In this document: positions 11,128-26,000 of the stretch, piece after piece | Numbering within the stretch: the first letter of the stretch is position 1 | Layout of the letters: every line of letters begins with the position of its first letter | Assembly (NCBI GenBank): GCA_030248225.1 | Contig: JASANE010016281.1 | Location: 62,001-126,000, forward strand | DNA length: 64,000 bases | Direction: 5' to 3' | From: Trileptium ribeirensis | Taxonomy: Eukaryota > Nematoda > Enoplea > Enoplida > Thoracostomopsidae | The notes under the pieces: model-generated | Databases searched by the model: none | Told to the model about the DNA's origin: nothing | What the model saw: only the letters and a program-made list of their open reading frames with translations | Position numbers and translations under genes: made by a program

Positions 11128-13899
11128 TTTGTTTTTTTTTCTAAATCACATATAATATGCATTCCACAAAATTTAAGGCAAGCATGGTTCATTGCAGTCT
11201 GCACAGGTTGTTTCATCGCCCCGCCTATTTTTCAGCTTGTAGTAATAAAATTTGATGCTACTAATAGCGCAAGAAATAATTTTTGCAAATATTCCGGAAT
11301 GCGACTTTGGGAATTTCTAATCACGATTATCTTTTCAGTAGTTTTATTGAACTGATTCGGGTTGAATTTGTAAACCTGCAGAACCTACCGTGCCTATTAA
11401 CCGCTACAATACCATAGATAAAGAGAACGTAGCTACATAAATCGGCATAGGTCAAGTGACACGGTATGTTCTGCTATAAACCCATTGGTGCAAGCGAAGC
11501 ATCTAGTTACCGTTGGGTTCACACTAGGTAACACCAAACTTTAATTCGCGGGGTTTTAAAGTAGTAATGTTAATTGATTATCACTGTACAGAAAATTATT
11601 AAACGTAAGCCAACGGTCTCAGCGAAGAATCTAGTTTTTCAGTAAACTTCATTATTGAATATTTTTGGGTTATCGGACACTTCGCCCCCTCGCCATGTCG
11701 AAAATGTTTACTTTATAATCTAACTAGAAATTAATGACATGCAATACAGATAATTATGTAACAGCGCACCCTATTCCTGAAGGGGAGCGTGCGTAGCCTG
11801 CAGTAGCTAGCCTACAGTAGGTAAAGAAACAAAGGTAAAGGTAGCGTACGTACACAAATATTTTGTATAAAAATATCTACACATACATGGGTACATTTGT
11901 ACATTTTATTTTACTGTGCTTCAGCTGATAAGGTCTGCCATCCATCTGTAATCCGTTGCGCTGAGAATTCCAAACTTTACCACATAGCATTGCGCTTCTG
12001 ACTTGGAGTATCATATTTTCCTGTCGTGTGGCGCAACCCGATTTAATCCGACCCGACCTGCGAGCCCGCAACTCAACCCGACCCGCACTCCGCCCTACCC
12101 GACTTTCATCTTTAATACTACAAACTGCATAAGTAACTACATATTACTATATACCTATACAACATATGGTGGACCACACTTATAGTGAATGCGCTTTTAT
12201 AGAGAAAATTGTACTACAGTGCAATGTTCTATTCATCCCGGCCAAACAGTCTAAACTAAAAATAAAGCTAGATTTAGTAAGAATGACTTCATTGTGAATT
12301 TTTAGATTCCCGCAAGCGATGTCACTATAACCGATCCATGCGTTGTGTAACTACTTTTATATAGGAACGCACTATACAAACCAGTATTCGGTGTTTCTCG
12401 TATTTTGGGGTATTCTAGTTTGACCCCAGCCAGAATTTCGTCAATTTTAGATATTGTTATAATTTTGATAACATTTGACCATCGAGACGGGTCAGAATTA
12501 TCATAGCCATATTTAGCGAACCTTTCGTTGATATTTTTTATTGCAAAATGTTGGTCCATGTTTTTGTAAAAAATTTCTAAAATAATTATCTCGATAAATG
12601 TCTAATGTTATGTACTGTTTTTGACTCTATTGACGAGCAGAGTCCAACGGTACCAAAATTACTATATCTTCAGGGATGACGAAGTTTAGACAAGGGTTGA
12701 TCTACACGAAAAGACAAATTTTGGAACTTCATGTCACATAATATTTGGAAATCAAGCGTGCGAGTTGGTCAGCCGAGACCGGGTGACCTGAGAGTATGCT
12801 AGGAAAACAGCAGAAGTGCATACAGCGATAAAAATTGTCGAAATAACGCAGATTACTCCGCTAGTATTACGTAAATTTTAATATTTGCAGAATACAAATG
12901 CTTATTTCCATAAAAGATATATGGTACCGTTTTATTGCTGCTTATTTCTGAAAGTAATATTAGCCTCTCGTGTATTTAATACTATCGTTAAAGTCAAATA
13001 GTACTGAAATCGCAATGCCAATGTCTAGTATGCTCTTGATGAGGATTAAATTAAAATTTGCATTATGTAATAGTTGTGCATGTCCGGGTATTCAGATATA
13101 TGTATAATATAATGCATCTCGGCACTTAGTGCTTTGTCGTCCAAAGCACCAGGAACGGTCCAAGATTAATGAAGTGCTTTAAAATTTTCCTGGAGACCTA
13201 TGAAACGTAGATTGGATTGATCTCGATTTATGTTTTGGCGTACCGGCACTCCAGTTCTAGCTTCAGAAATGTCCGCTCTGCAATAACATCAACTCAACAT
13301 GTTATATACAAACATACCACACACAAATAGCAATTTGTTTATGCTTTCATGACAAATACCTACGTTATCATTTTCAAATACTTATAGTCGATTGTTCTTA
13401 GCTTATACTCGTCATTTCGACGCTTTCGTCGGGTTTGGATAATTTTTCAGAATTAGGACTTTGTGTTCATTTACAGCCCGTTACAACCACTATGCTCAAA
13501 TCTGACACTGTGTTGTAAGCCGACTGGTATCCGATGAAAAAAAATCCGATGATTGTTTATACATTCCAAGTAATCATTAATTTTGTCTTTAGTAATTAAA
13601 CACTTGTGGGTTACACTTTTCAGACATTTATTTAAACATATACATATATGTAGTTTTACTTTAGTGTTTTCACGTTTTTTCTGGGAGATTAGGATATATT
13701 TTGTATAAAATATGTTATTTTCCATAAAATATCGTATTTTCTATTGTTAATATCTTGTTTTCTATAAAATAATATTTTAACGTCTTTTAGCACATTACTC
13801 CATCTTTAAACTATTAATCGTATAATATATATAAAAGCGTTACATGTAGAATTGCTTGGAAAACCCTGGCAAGCTTGTTGTTGTCAAGTGCACGTTGTG
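11128..13899. other. Non-coding stretch upstream of the SV2-like gene
   Basis: No coding sequence with recognisable homology is seen. The 5' UTR and promoter of the downstream transporter are presumably here or just before 13900. A TATA-like AT run (tataatatatataaaag) occurs at about 13820-13837, but no start site can be assigned. Confidence 0.4.
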
Positions 13900-14017
13900 A
13901 TGATATTAAATTCATCCTCAACGACAAGATCCGGCGATAATTATTCAAATTTCACTGACAGCGATAGCAAAAGCATCGAAGGCGTGTACGATTATGACGA
14001 TGCTATTGAAGAAATCG
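13900..14017 (+). CDS. SV2-like exon 1 (residues 1-39)
   Basis: Encodes the Ser/Thr/Asp-rich cytosolic N-terminus, ending in YDYDDAIEEI. The donor G|gtaaga splits the following Gly codon. The frame stays open upstream to about 13852 without another ATG. Confidence 0.8.
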
Positions 14018-17000
14018 GTAAGATTGGCGGCACTTCTCTTAATTTCCACATCATGAACATTTTATCTCTTGTTTACATTTCGGAATTGATTTTCTAGTTT
14101 TACCGCATACATAGAACAGACTGCTTTAAAATCACAAACCATTTTTACGTCTGAAAACGATGAGCACGAAAATTTTGTTTTATGTTTTAGTTAGATTAAT
14201 TTTTTCTTACTGCTTCCCGTATAGAATTGTTTCTGAATTAACATCAATAAGCAGATATGATTAAAATTATATATAAATGACGCTGCAGAAGGGTACAATT
14301 TTGCTGGAAGGAGGATCGGCCTGGTAGATCAACGCAGCGTGAAAAATTTTTTACGTATTTTCTTTGTTTGTACCATGGACTGTTGAATACGCTAGAATAA
14401 CGTTTACTTTATAACAGGCCACGGATCGAAAGTCGCTAATTTTCGGAGGTCGATAAAATTATTGCAGCAAAATTGTGATTCTTAAATTTCGACACTTACC
14501 ATAGTTTTAGTAATTCGAGATAAAATAAACTGATCCCACTTGCCGGAAACTAAATCTGTTCATTCGCAGTACACAGAGCTAACACTGTCGACACACTATT
14601 TCCTCTGTCTATACCAGTTATTACTTTACGTAGAAATAGGTAAATATTAAAGTAGTCTTCAAAGTATTTAAATTATTTTACTGTTACGATAAATTCTTTA
14701 AATATTACCTTTTTTACTCCAATAAATCAATGGTTTGCGCGCATGTACTATTAATTTCGCTATGTTTAATGAAATTCTATTTTAGTGGCACATATATTCC
14801 GCTATCTGCTCTGGGGTTACAACCTCACTATGAAAAGCAATAGGTTTTATAACAATTACGCCACCTGATGTAAACCGAATCTTTCAAATTTGAATGTGGT
14901 GTATAATTGCTTTCAGGTCTGGGACGTTTTCATTTCAAACTGGTTCTCATTTGCGGATGGGCGAACGCTACCGATGCTGTTGAAGTACTCTGTGTCTCGC
15001 TTATTCTGACATTTGCCGCGTGTGATCCTAAGCTTGAAATGACGTCAAAAGATCTTGGAGTTTTGACGGCTTTAATGTTTGTTGGTAACAAGTATATCCT
15101 GTTGTAGTAAACGTTTTTAGTTTAACACAGTACTCACAAAAATGACTGTCGCTTGCTTGAAATTCGTTCGCGACTTGCTCTAAAGAAATTTGGTCTTAAA
15201 TAAAATTTGTTATTAATTGTTATAAGTTTCAGGAGAGCCACTCGCTCGAAATGCTACAGTCATTTCCGACGCATACTCTTGTTGCGTCGTTGGGAATGGT
15301 TGGCTTCATATGTTTATCACCCATGCTTAGATTGGCAGGATACTACGCACTCGTGCACGTAGCACCTTTACAGTCACCCTCGAATGATTCTAAGACTGCA
15401 GTATTTATTTTAAAGTGTCTATTACATAAATGAGCCGTGATTGGCCACCGCATTGTTTTCCAGTAGCAGTCGTGACTGGTTAGTAAGATGATGTATGTTA
15501 CTATTGGTTTGTTTGTCGATGGGGTTACTGAACTAAAGTTGCTACGTATAGTAAAACATTAACAAGTCGAATGGCAACATAATACAAGTTGGTTATGTTA
15601 GACGTTCACGGATAAAACTAAGCAAATCAAACCACCGGGCGATCACTACGATATGTGATGCAAAGGTATATATAAGTAGTGTTCCTGTTAATGTACTAGA
15701 CAGCGTTAACGTAAAAATGCCTGGCATTATAGAAACAAGTTACTGCACTTCATGTAACAGCAAATAGTGCCTATGTTAGTTAGTTTTCGGCGCGAGGAAA
15801 AATAGCTAGGTTTTGCCGCACTATTAAATCATCAACACCATGCTTATCCGCGAGCTTTCTGAAATCATATCGGACAGCAGAACGCTAGGGTGGTTTCAAT
15901 CTAATGGCTTGATCTATGCTCAAGTGCCGCGTTGCCCAGTTTGCTCAAATAGCATGACTATGATCAAACGAGCTCAACTGCAGATAACATTTACTATATT
16001 GTCTGAAATTTGTATAACAGCAGTATATAAGATATATAGGCAGTTCAAATGTATTATTATAGTAATCATTGGAAATGATTATTAACCTTTTATTTACAAC
16101 TGAGCATTGAAAAGGACATTCGTAAACATATGAATGTGTGTCACACTGGCTGGGTCACGCAACGCCACTCTAAAATGAGGTGTGCTATGGGAAAATTGGG
16201 AAGGTCACCTTGCGGTGGCCTCTTCTCGAAATAGGAGGGGGACGGCCCCTCTCTCCGCCCCACGGCGTGCTGCACCCGCGCGCCTCCAATACTACCTAAA
16301 ACAGTGTTCTTTATAAGTGTATATATATGAAACAATTTTATATTATTTTATTTTATGACGCAAGATTTGAGTTTAATTACCAATAATTTGATGTGAGAAA
16401 TATACCCACATAGTTGAAAATACGATGCACAACGAATGTACCAAAGTTTGGCTTTATAGCCTTATCATTTGAGGTCTATGCTACCTCAATTGCAATTTTT
16501 TGTTGCCTAAATGTGTTAAAACGAATCCGAGATCGTTTCAGTTGGTAAATGGACTCCTGCGATCGTGTCTTGAAGCATACAAGCACAGGTGCTAGGGGAT
16601 AGACGTTGCTTTGGGGCGGGGTGCGTGCCGTTCGGCGGGGGCGCTAGTTACGGATAGTTTAGTCTACACTTGTGTGTTAGCCAACGTGTAATCACGCAAC
16701 AAAATAATATGAGAGTGAGTTAAATAGGTAGGAAAAATATATTAACATAAGGGAAGCTCAGAATTGTCGAATTATGCACTCACTTTTTGACTCAGGTTTA
16801 TTGTTGTGCATGAGCTGAAGTTGGCCGACGAAATTGTGGTTTGGCACCCTATACAACATTCTCTTTTGAGGCTCCAGTAATGCGTGACTGCAATTTATTA
16901 GGAAGAGGCGAGCCGGAGCATGGAAATCCAGCTCATTCTTCTAACACGTAAGAAATATATCGAGACCGATCTGCATTGTTATTATAAGCGAATGAAAGCT

Positions 17001-20000
17001 TTTCTGCGCTCACTGGGATTCTGCTCTTCGTTATAGGATGGTTTTGTCTGGCGATGGCCTAAACATTTAAAACATTCCAAATCAATTCGGTACGAAAGTA
17101 CATTCAGCGATATCATTGCGGTCTTTGGCGGAACTGTTGCAAATAACGTATCTGTGGGACACGCAATCGCAAATAAAACGACAATCAAAATGGCGGGGCT
17201 CTGTAGCAAAACCGTGGTATATTTGTACCAGTTTTCCAGAGACACATGTTACCAATTTTTAATCACAAATCTAGTTAAAACCGGTGCGGTAGGCGGAATT
17301 GTCAAGATTGAGGAATCGCTTCTGACTAAAAGAAAAATAATATTGGTCATGTTGTGGATCAACGTTGGATATTCGGAGGTTACTGTGCAACTACTTGGGA
17401 AAGATTTCTTGAATTTGTCCCTTACAGAAGCGCTGCGACACTACTCCTTATACTGCGACGCTGCGCAATACGTTTAAATGTAATCCATTCAGATCAATGG
17501 GCAGGTTATTTTCAGATTTCGCAGATACCAGTTAACTCGCCGTATCAACTTTTTACCGTCAATAACACGCGTAATTTTGTTTGCCCTGCGACTGGTGCTC
17601 ACGCAAATCACGTTGATTATTTTTGGAAAAATGCTAAGCAAAAAACAAAGATCATGTGTTCGAATCAATCGAATCTATCATCGAATACAATTGAAAGCCA
17701 TATGGACGAATTTTATGGAGGGAACATTACAGAAAATCGGGCATGCATGCATTCAGTTCAAATAATAGTCATATTGGTTTGCTATACCCAGCACGAAAAC
17801 TTTGTTATAAATCCATGTATTCTGATGAAAAATTCGAAAAAATTTTGTCAGTTCAGTTTACTTATGAGAAATTTGGTGCCAACCACCAGTATTAGACTTA
17901 TTCACTAAACGTGTGAGTCTCTCACGTAAAATTTGATTTTGATTTGAACATGTTGTAGATTTCGAATGGCGCAAGCCTGTCGGCTATTGTAAACCTGGAT
18001 TTGTCAGAACATAATACAAAATTATGTAACTTCACAGGGGCGCAATACGCTACTCGGAAGTTGTTAAGGTGGCAGGCGCGCTGATGAGTAAGGGGGTGTT
18101 TGCGGAAAATTGCGGATCGCTGTCTAGGGCCGGTTCACCGACTCATCTTCCTGCGCCCCTGGTTATTCAGTTTCATTCATGAACTCGTAATGAAGTATTG
18201 TAACATCCTGAACGCAGATTACGTCGCTACACATCTTGTTCATGTTGCTACTATATACACATATTGTTACTGTTTATAATGAATACTAAATGATATGTAA
18301 CCTATATCCAACTAACTTTTTACAAAAAGTACTGTTGAGTAGCAATTAAGAATACATATCGAAAAATAAAATATATAGTCTTGCTGGCCAATCGCGACTC
18401 ATTTTCGATATAGACACTATTAAGACCGTTGAAAAATATGCTTGGGCTAATGTAGAGGTGCTAAGTACAGGAGTGTCGATACTACAATATTTGGTGCATG
18501 ACCTGGCCTACTGTGTATGTGGCCTTTAGCTAATGCTTAGTAATACTCTTCTTATTTTGTATTCACACTATATATATTGTTATTATTGCAACCGAGATAA
18601 TCAGCGAGCAATTAGAGTATCAGTAGCGTAAATAATTCTTGAAAAAAGGAAAAATTCAGGCACTGAAGACGACATGTATGACTGCTAGTATCCAAAATTC
18701 TCTATTCTAACGCTTATCATAACCATAATTTAACCCAAATGGTTTTTTTAATTTCTTGCCTTCAACAAGTCCTTAGCCGTTTTCTTTCAACTATATAATA
18801 ATTTCTTTACAACATTTTCTGTTTTACACTCTATTCTCTGAATGGTGGAATATATATGCTTGGAATTGAATGCGAAATATTTCTACGTATGGAAAGTGTT
18901 TTGTCATTTTTGATGTCTCGAACTATCAAAGCTTAAAAACATCAAGTGAAATACTTTGATTTGATATGACGTGTCTTGTGTTCACATGCATTGTCGCTTT
19001 ATGTGTTTCTACCAGGTGGCCATTTTTTACTTCCATACATACAATTTATTTTCAATGTTGTCAGATATGTACCATATTTGTCAGCAATTGTACGCATATC
19101 TATGTAGGATCGCATAGCTAGAGTAAATAATTGGCTCTAAGCATTAAATAATTTCGATCAGGTGTTTTGTGACAGTGTGCCAGATCTTGCTTGCTCTGTA
19201 CATGCACGTTTAAAGCTGAAGTACCTTTACAAGAATATTTGGATCGTTTTAAATAGACATGTAGATTTTAGTTTACTTTCACTTATAGATAGAAATATGC
19301 TACAGAATTGCTGTAGAAGCATTACAAAATTTCGTTTGTGCATCAATTTTGTAAAGATAATTCACATAAGCATACAAAAATTTCACCACTTGCTGACTGT
19401 GTTAAAATGTTAAACATTTTAGGAATGATGATCGGAAGTTATCTTTGGGGCACGTTGAGCGATATTATTGGCCGGCGTCCAACAATGTTTATTTCCCTGT
19501 TCCTTAATGGTCTATTTGGTATTTTATCGGCATTTTCGTCTGGATATTGGAATTTTGTGATATGTCGTTTTCTCAGTGGGCTTGGGTAAAAATTTTTAAT
19601 ATCTCAATCATAAAAATTTTTAACTGTTTTGTTTGAGTTTTGTATTCGCATAAAATCTTGTGTATGCAGCTCTTACTAATCTTTTTTGGAACTACAAATG
19701 GATGCAGATATGGGGATAGTGAGTCCAGACGCACACTTTTTACACAGCGCGACTGAACCCATCGCTTTTTAGTCTTGATGTGAAGTCCACACCCCGCTGC
19801 ACTGTTTAGTGTTTTCTGGTCTAAATAATAACAAATCTAAACTTAGGTACAGTACCTACCCGCTAAAAATGACTGTTGGTCGCTCTCGACTCGTTCGACA
19901 TAAATTTGGTTTAAATATAGTTTTTATTAATTTATTTATAATTTTTTATTAATTTAAATAGTTTCGAAATGTCGAAAGAGTCACTTGCTCGAGGCTTGCT

Positions 20001-23000
20001 CGCCCGAAATGCGACAGCCATTTCTTTCGCGTACTGTAGTGCTGCCCCCCCTACTGTTTAAGACAGATCAGCACTCCTGGATACAAGTTCAAACGAGTGG
20101 GAAAGTACGAAACGATTACCACCGTTGTAGCATTTACTACGTTGTGACCCTTGGGTTAACTTGTGCAGTATATGCTGTAAACATTTATCAGAACGTAGTG
20201 AAACGTAGTTGAGATTGTGTGTTGCGTGGGTGAAATGTTTTAAATTCCGTCTGTGTGTTTGTGTGTGTCTGCGTGTGTGTGTGTGTGATCGGCCATAACT
20301 CAGGAACAACTACCGATTTTCATGATCTTGGGCTTATTTGAACCGGCATAATCGATTTACCGTGTACATCCCGAGCGTTTTTTGATTTGGCGCCTGGTAC
20401 CGGGGTCAGGGGTCAATATGTGAGTTTTTTGCCCCATTTTACTCCATTTTAGTGCCCTACATGGAAGCAAAATTATTTTTAACTTAGCCTTCAAATTTTT
20501 TTCTCTGGATGGTTTTATTTCATATTAAAATGATAAATACCGATGCCTCTTTTTTGTTTTTCGATTAAGGCTCCGGTTCTGGAGTTATGGGGTTTGAAGT
20601 ATGGCACCCTCGTTGTTCCTCGACCAAAAATTCGAAAATTTGTTCTGACGTCCTGAGCGGCTGAAAAGGTTAACTTGGGGATTTTCGGCCATGGCAAATT
20701 CATTGCTGGTGTTGATTTTGCTCTGCGATCCATGGTTTCATTAGTAAGGGGGTATGGCGCCGCCATGGTTCATCGACCCAAATTTCCAAATTTTACTGTT
20801 ACGTCCTGGGATGCTGATAACTTGCACTTGGGGTTTTGGGGCATGGGAAACTTATTGCCGGTGTTAGTTTTGTTCTAACTTGTGCGATATTGTGTGATAT
20901 CCACATATAGCATATCGGCATAGACTATCGAGAGCTGATTTGCTGTGTACGCAAAAGGTATAGGTTTACCTACGCTTTACTACGTTCTGAAATCTCGTTA
21001 GAGTTACTAGTCTTATGTTCTTGGTCCGTTATTTGGGGCACAAATTTGCGGCAATCATTAACAATCTTATATGCATTCGGAGTGCTCACATCGTGATTTT
21101 AGCTAATGTCGTCCTAACTGGGCCATCCATCGACCCAAATTATCGTTCACGGTGTGTGATTGGTTTTAAGATCAGCCATATATTAAATATTTTGGAAATT
21201 GTTAAAGCGAAATTATGTAATATTAAACATTATTAAAATTGCTCCCATGTTAAAAATGAAAAACATTCACGTGTGGTTCGAAGCTCGGTTGAAAAATAAA
21301 ACGGTTTTCGATGTACACACAACATTAAGCTAGTGGCATTCCTGCAATACCGCGCATGTAATGTTGAACCCACCGTATTTTGTAAATTACAAACTCCAGG
21401 ATAGAAATAAACACCAGTATCGTGTTTTACGGGATAAAATACTATGTATATAATCATTTCCTAGAGATGTTTGCTAGAGTGTCTGCATAGCTTTTAGTTT
21501 TATGCAATGTATTGGTCTTGTGTGCCATAATCCTAATCAAAAATATCCGTTGAATATATTGTATCTTCAACCTGTGCACTTAACTGTAGAAACAATTATG
21601 TGTAGAATGTATTTGATCGTCTAGCGACTGCTTGGGGATATTATTTTAAACGGATTTGAAAGCGGTGCTACCACATGCGCGTAGTCGTTTAATATATATC
21701 GACAGTTTTTATATAATATAATAGCCAGAACGCAGTAGCAGCAGACGAAATAGCGTTTGACGTTATCTAGGGTTGCCAAACCATCGGCTATTATAATGTT
21801 CCAAAAACTTATGTGCCACAGCTATTCACATTTTCTGGTGTCCTCAACTTTAATGTTAGCTGTAAAATTACACATGCGTTCGCAACAACGATAATATGTT
21901 AGGTATATATATCAGTCAATGACGTATTAAAACTGTTGATATTTTGATTTAGACTCTGTGTAAAATACTGGATTTTGGCGCTGGAACTTACGCAAAATAA
22001 CGCAAAAGCAAGTTATTAAATTAAACATTTAGTAAATTAGTAAAACAAAGAATAAATTTTCGTTTATGAACGGAAAATGTTCCGGCAAAGCAGTGAATAG
22101 TCTTTAAATTCTTTACAGAGTCGGCGGAAGTATACCAACGATTTGGGCATATTTTGTCGAATTTCAGCCGGTCAAGACGCGGGGCACGATGATTACGTGG
22201 ATTGCTAGTTTTTGGATGGTTGGACAACTTTTGACAGCGGGTAATTAAACGTTGGGTACTGGTTCATACGTGGCAGTAAATTATATTAAATGGCTGTCTC
22301 GCAGGACGGCATAACATGGTAGAATTGCAAATCGAGATTTTATACATTTGTCGCATTGTACAAGGATTGGTCTGTGGTTCCGGACCTGTTTTCTAAGCTT
22401 CAGTTTTCAGCGTGAAAGCTAATACAAATTTAGTTTACAAGAAAACAAATCTGTTGTTATTTAGAAGGACACAATTATTCACTACTAATTTGTTTAGCAT
22501 CTTAGTTTCAGCGAATATTTCACTGCCACTAGCGTGGTATGCATGACAACAGATTGTACCCCGTGTTGGAATTTACAGTTGCATCCCATTCAATATAATG
22601 TATATGGCTTTGATAAGTATATATGATTGAAACAGAGCCATCTTTGTAAAGCAGAGTTTCCTCAAATAAAGTACATATAATTGTGCAAAAAATAATTTTT
22701 GAACCAACTGTTTTAGGCATAAATATTCACCAAATTGATGGATTGTAGCATTTTCATTTAACCCGTACTAGAATGTAGATGTGCACTTAGCTTTCTTTTT
22801 GCACTTCTCTGTTGCTTTCATGCCGAAATTCTTACAAATCGTGATACGAAATAGAGACTATTTTGATTTTGTCTATTTGGGTTTCCCTAATGTTAAGGTT
22901 ATAACTTACCAAAGGTATCGGATCGAAATATTGAGACCACTATGCAGAATCCAAAGCTTCAACTTTGCCGTCATGTATTTTTTGTAAGAGCCGCTCTTTT

Positions 23001-26000
23001 ATTTCTATGAGCCAAAGTCTAAAAAACAGCCTAAACAGTGAGATTTTCAAAATAACGTCAACGTAATGATGACATTTAAAAATGTGTATATATCGTAGGT
23101 TGTTCTTTGTCATTACAGTCGACCAAAACATACAGTCGCGGCCAGAAATAAGTACAATCGAAATCGATCCCAATATCTTTTTCCGATCGAAATTTCGTTT
23201 AAACGAATTCGATCAAAATTTCGTTTAATTGAAATCGACTGAAGTTTCGTGTAACTGAAATTGATCAATAGTTTGTTTAAAGGAACATAGATATCGGTAG
23301 TTGATTTATATCAACCTAAATTTAATTTGCCGAATCGAAATAAACTGACATTGCGTTCGCTCGTAATATATAGATAGTCCTTTCTAGCGACTACTTTTAT
23401 TGAAAAGTCATGCCGCAGTCTAGAATGGATTCGTTATTTCACAACACGCACATTTATTTAATCACGCTTGCATGAAATTACATTTTTCATAACGATGCAG
23501 TAGCCTTGCAAAACACAATAATGATTACATCATATGGCATTGCATCTTAAGTCCACATAATTTAACGAAACCGCATTGACTTTATTCTTCAATGGAAATG
23601 AAACACTTCAGAATACTTGATAATATAAAAGTAGATTACAATACTTTGCTATGTTGCTATAGGATATTTTATTATTCTAAATTAGCGATCTTACTCTAGA
23701 TTTGATCCAGTATCTGTAATTGTAACTAATTACAGTAGCGGTAAATATATAAAATGGTAGTAACACTAGTTACTTGTACGGTGATGGGACACTGATCGAG
23801 TGTGGCCAAGGGCGTATCCAAGAATTTTGAAGGGGGGGGGGGTCGCGGCCCACAGTGGGTACCTAAAAGGGGGATCGGGAGGGGGTCGCTCTCAGAAATG
23901 TGAAAGCGGGGTCCAGAATTGGTCTATTAAGTTCGCCATAGACAAGTAAAAATGTAACTGTTGCCAAAATAGCGACTTTTAATACAAAAATGTGAAGTTT
24001 AGTGAAAAATAGGGCTGAAAGTAATTGTTTTCTGTACGAGAGAGGCTTGTTTTAGGATAATTTCCGACAGGATTTTCAATAGGAATCGTTCAAAAAAATT
24101 TTGTTTGGGGCTGAACCAAAAAGGGAGGTCGCGATCCCCGCACCCCCTGGCTACGCCCTTGAGTGTGGCTACTCTGCACCAAGTGTTTCAATAAAAGCGT
24201 GGGTTACAGAACAAAACGCCATGCTTGTGTTGGTTTAATGTTTAATTTTTCTTTTGTTTGACAGAATTTTGCTGGCTTTACCTTGTGTGTCCTTTATCTA
24301 GAAACTACATCTGTAACTTAATTGGAATAATTAGCTTCCAAGCAAAATGATTTTTCAGTAGCGTCTTTGAAATGACGGCAGAACTGATCTGTAACTGTAG
24401 TGTAGCATTTCACCATGTATGCAAATATAAGGAGGTAGCATCTTATGTATAAGTATATTAATATTAAATATAGCATCCTTGCAAATTACAGGTTTGGCAT
24501 GGGGAATTTTGCCACACGAAGTGGTCAACGCGGATCTGGGATACATTCCGTTCAGCACTTGGCGTCTCTTTCTCGTTATCGCTACTGCGATTAGTATGTC
24601 GTCTGCAGCGTTGATACTATTGTTGCCAGAAAGCCCAAAGTTCTTACTCAAAGTTAGCTCGCTATTTACATTGTTGAGTCAGGTTTTCCTCGACGAAGAA
24701 AATTGTTCTAAATTAAATTTATTCACAGTTTTGTAATACTCACTAAACCCGGCAACTTTTACCGGTATACTAGTAAAACTATTCTTTTACAGGTATACTA
24801 GTAAATTCTTATTAGGGCAAAAATCTGAGAAACATGATTGTAAATCTAAGCGGATACATAATAATTTACATAAAGACTGTCTCAAACATTGATTGTACTC
24901 AGTTAATGACACTTGCTCTAGATATCATTATCGTTAGAATTACAGGTAGTGTTCACAATGTTTCATGTAGATACCGTGTGGGGTCAGTTGAATACAGGAG
25001 TATTCTGATCTCCGAAACAAAGCTTTATATGTATCATGATTAATACTCCAAAAATTGCTTTGGTGAAATATGCTACGTTGTCGATGCCAAGTGACCCAGA
25101 TTTTGGTTGCTGAGGTGCATTAATAGAAGGGACACCATCAATTTTCAGGTCGTTCCAGCGCCACTGGTCGGCGCCAGATGAAACTGTATTAAACTGATAA
25201 ATGTTATGATATTATAATTATTGGTGTTGTTTTCGAAGATTAAAAATCGTGATGGTAAAAAACTTGCTGATTGTGACTTTGTATATGAAATGTAAGCTTA
25301 GACGAAGCCAATTGTTTCAGAAACAAAGGAACGCCAAGGCTTTACGCATACTTCAACGAATTTACTGTTCGACGCATCGTACATCGGTAGCTAATTGTCC
25401 GGTAAGGTGCACCATGAGATTGAATGTACTGGTGTACTAGACGACTAGTCTTGTAACAGCGTCCCGTCTGCCAACCAGTAAGAAAAAACAACAAAGTAAT
25501 TATTTAGCATGTGCAACGTGTCCTGAGCGGTTTAAATAAGTATACATCAATAGATGGAAAATGGAGCTTTTGCCTCCCCCCACTCCAAGCAAGGTATATA
25601 ATTACTTAATGGGGTAATTACTCGCCTATTTTCGAACAGGTAATTAGACATCCCAATACTGATCACGCCCCTTCCTCCTAACTGATGTTTAATAGGGCGT
25701 TCATCCAACCTAGGTAATTAATTACCAGTTGGTTTATTTTTTCATATCCGGATAGGTAATAAAAAAATCTATTTTTGAACAGGTAATTAGTCATCCCACT
25801 ATTGACTACTCCTGCCCGACCTATTTAATTAATTACCCTACCATGGGGTAATTAATCAACTGTTTTGGAGCGTAATTTTATTCTGGTCTTAGGCTAAACC
25901 GGTCAAATCGATTCCTACGGAAGCCTAATAACGTACATACAAAGTACTGTGCACTGCATTCTAAAACTGAAAATTTTTGACCATGACTTATTTTCCAAAA

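Noticed and set aside
9968..11355. Long overlapping ORFs of 395, 399 and 242 codons rich in PDPTRQPCQ / RPDPTTVSA
   Set aside because: They are the minisatellite read in different frames; equally open frames occur on the other strand, and there is no unique flanking protein domain.
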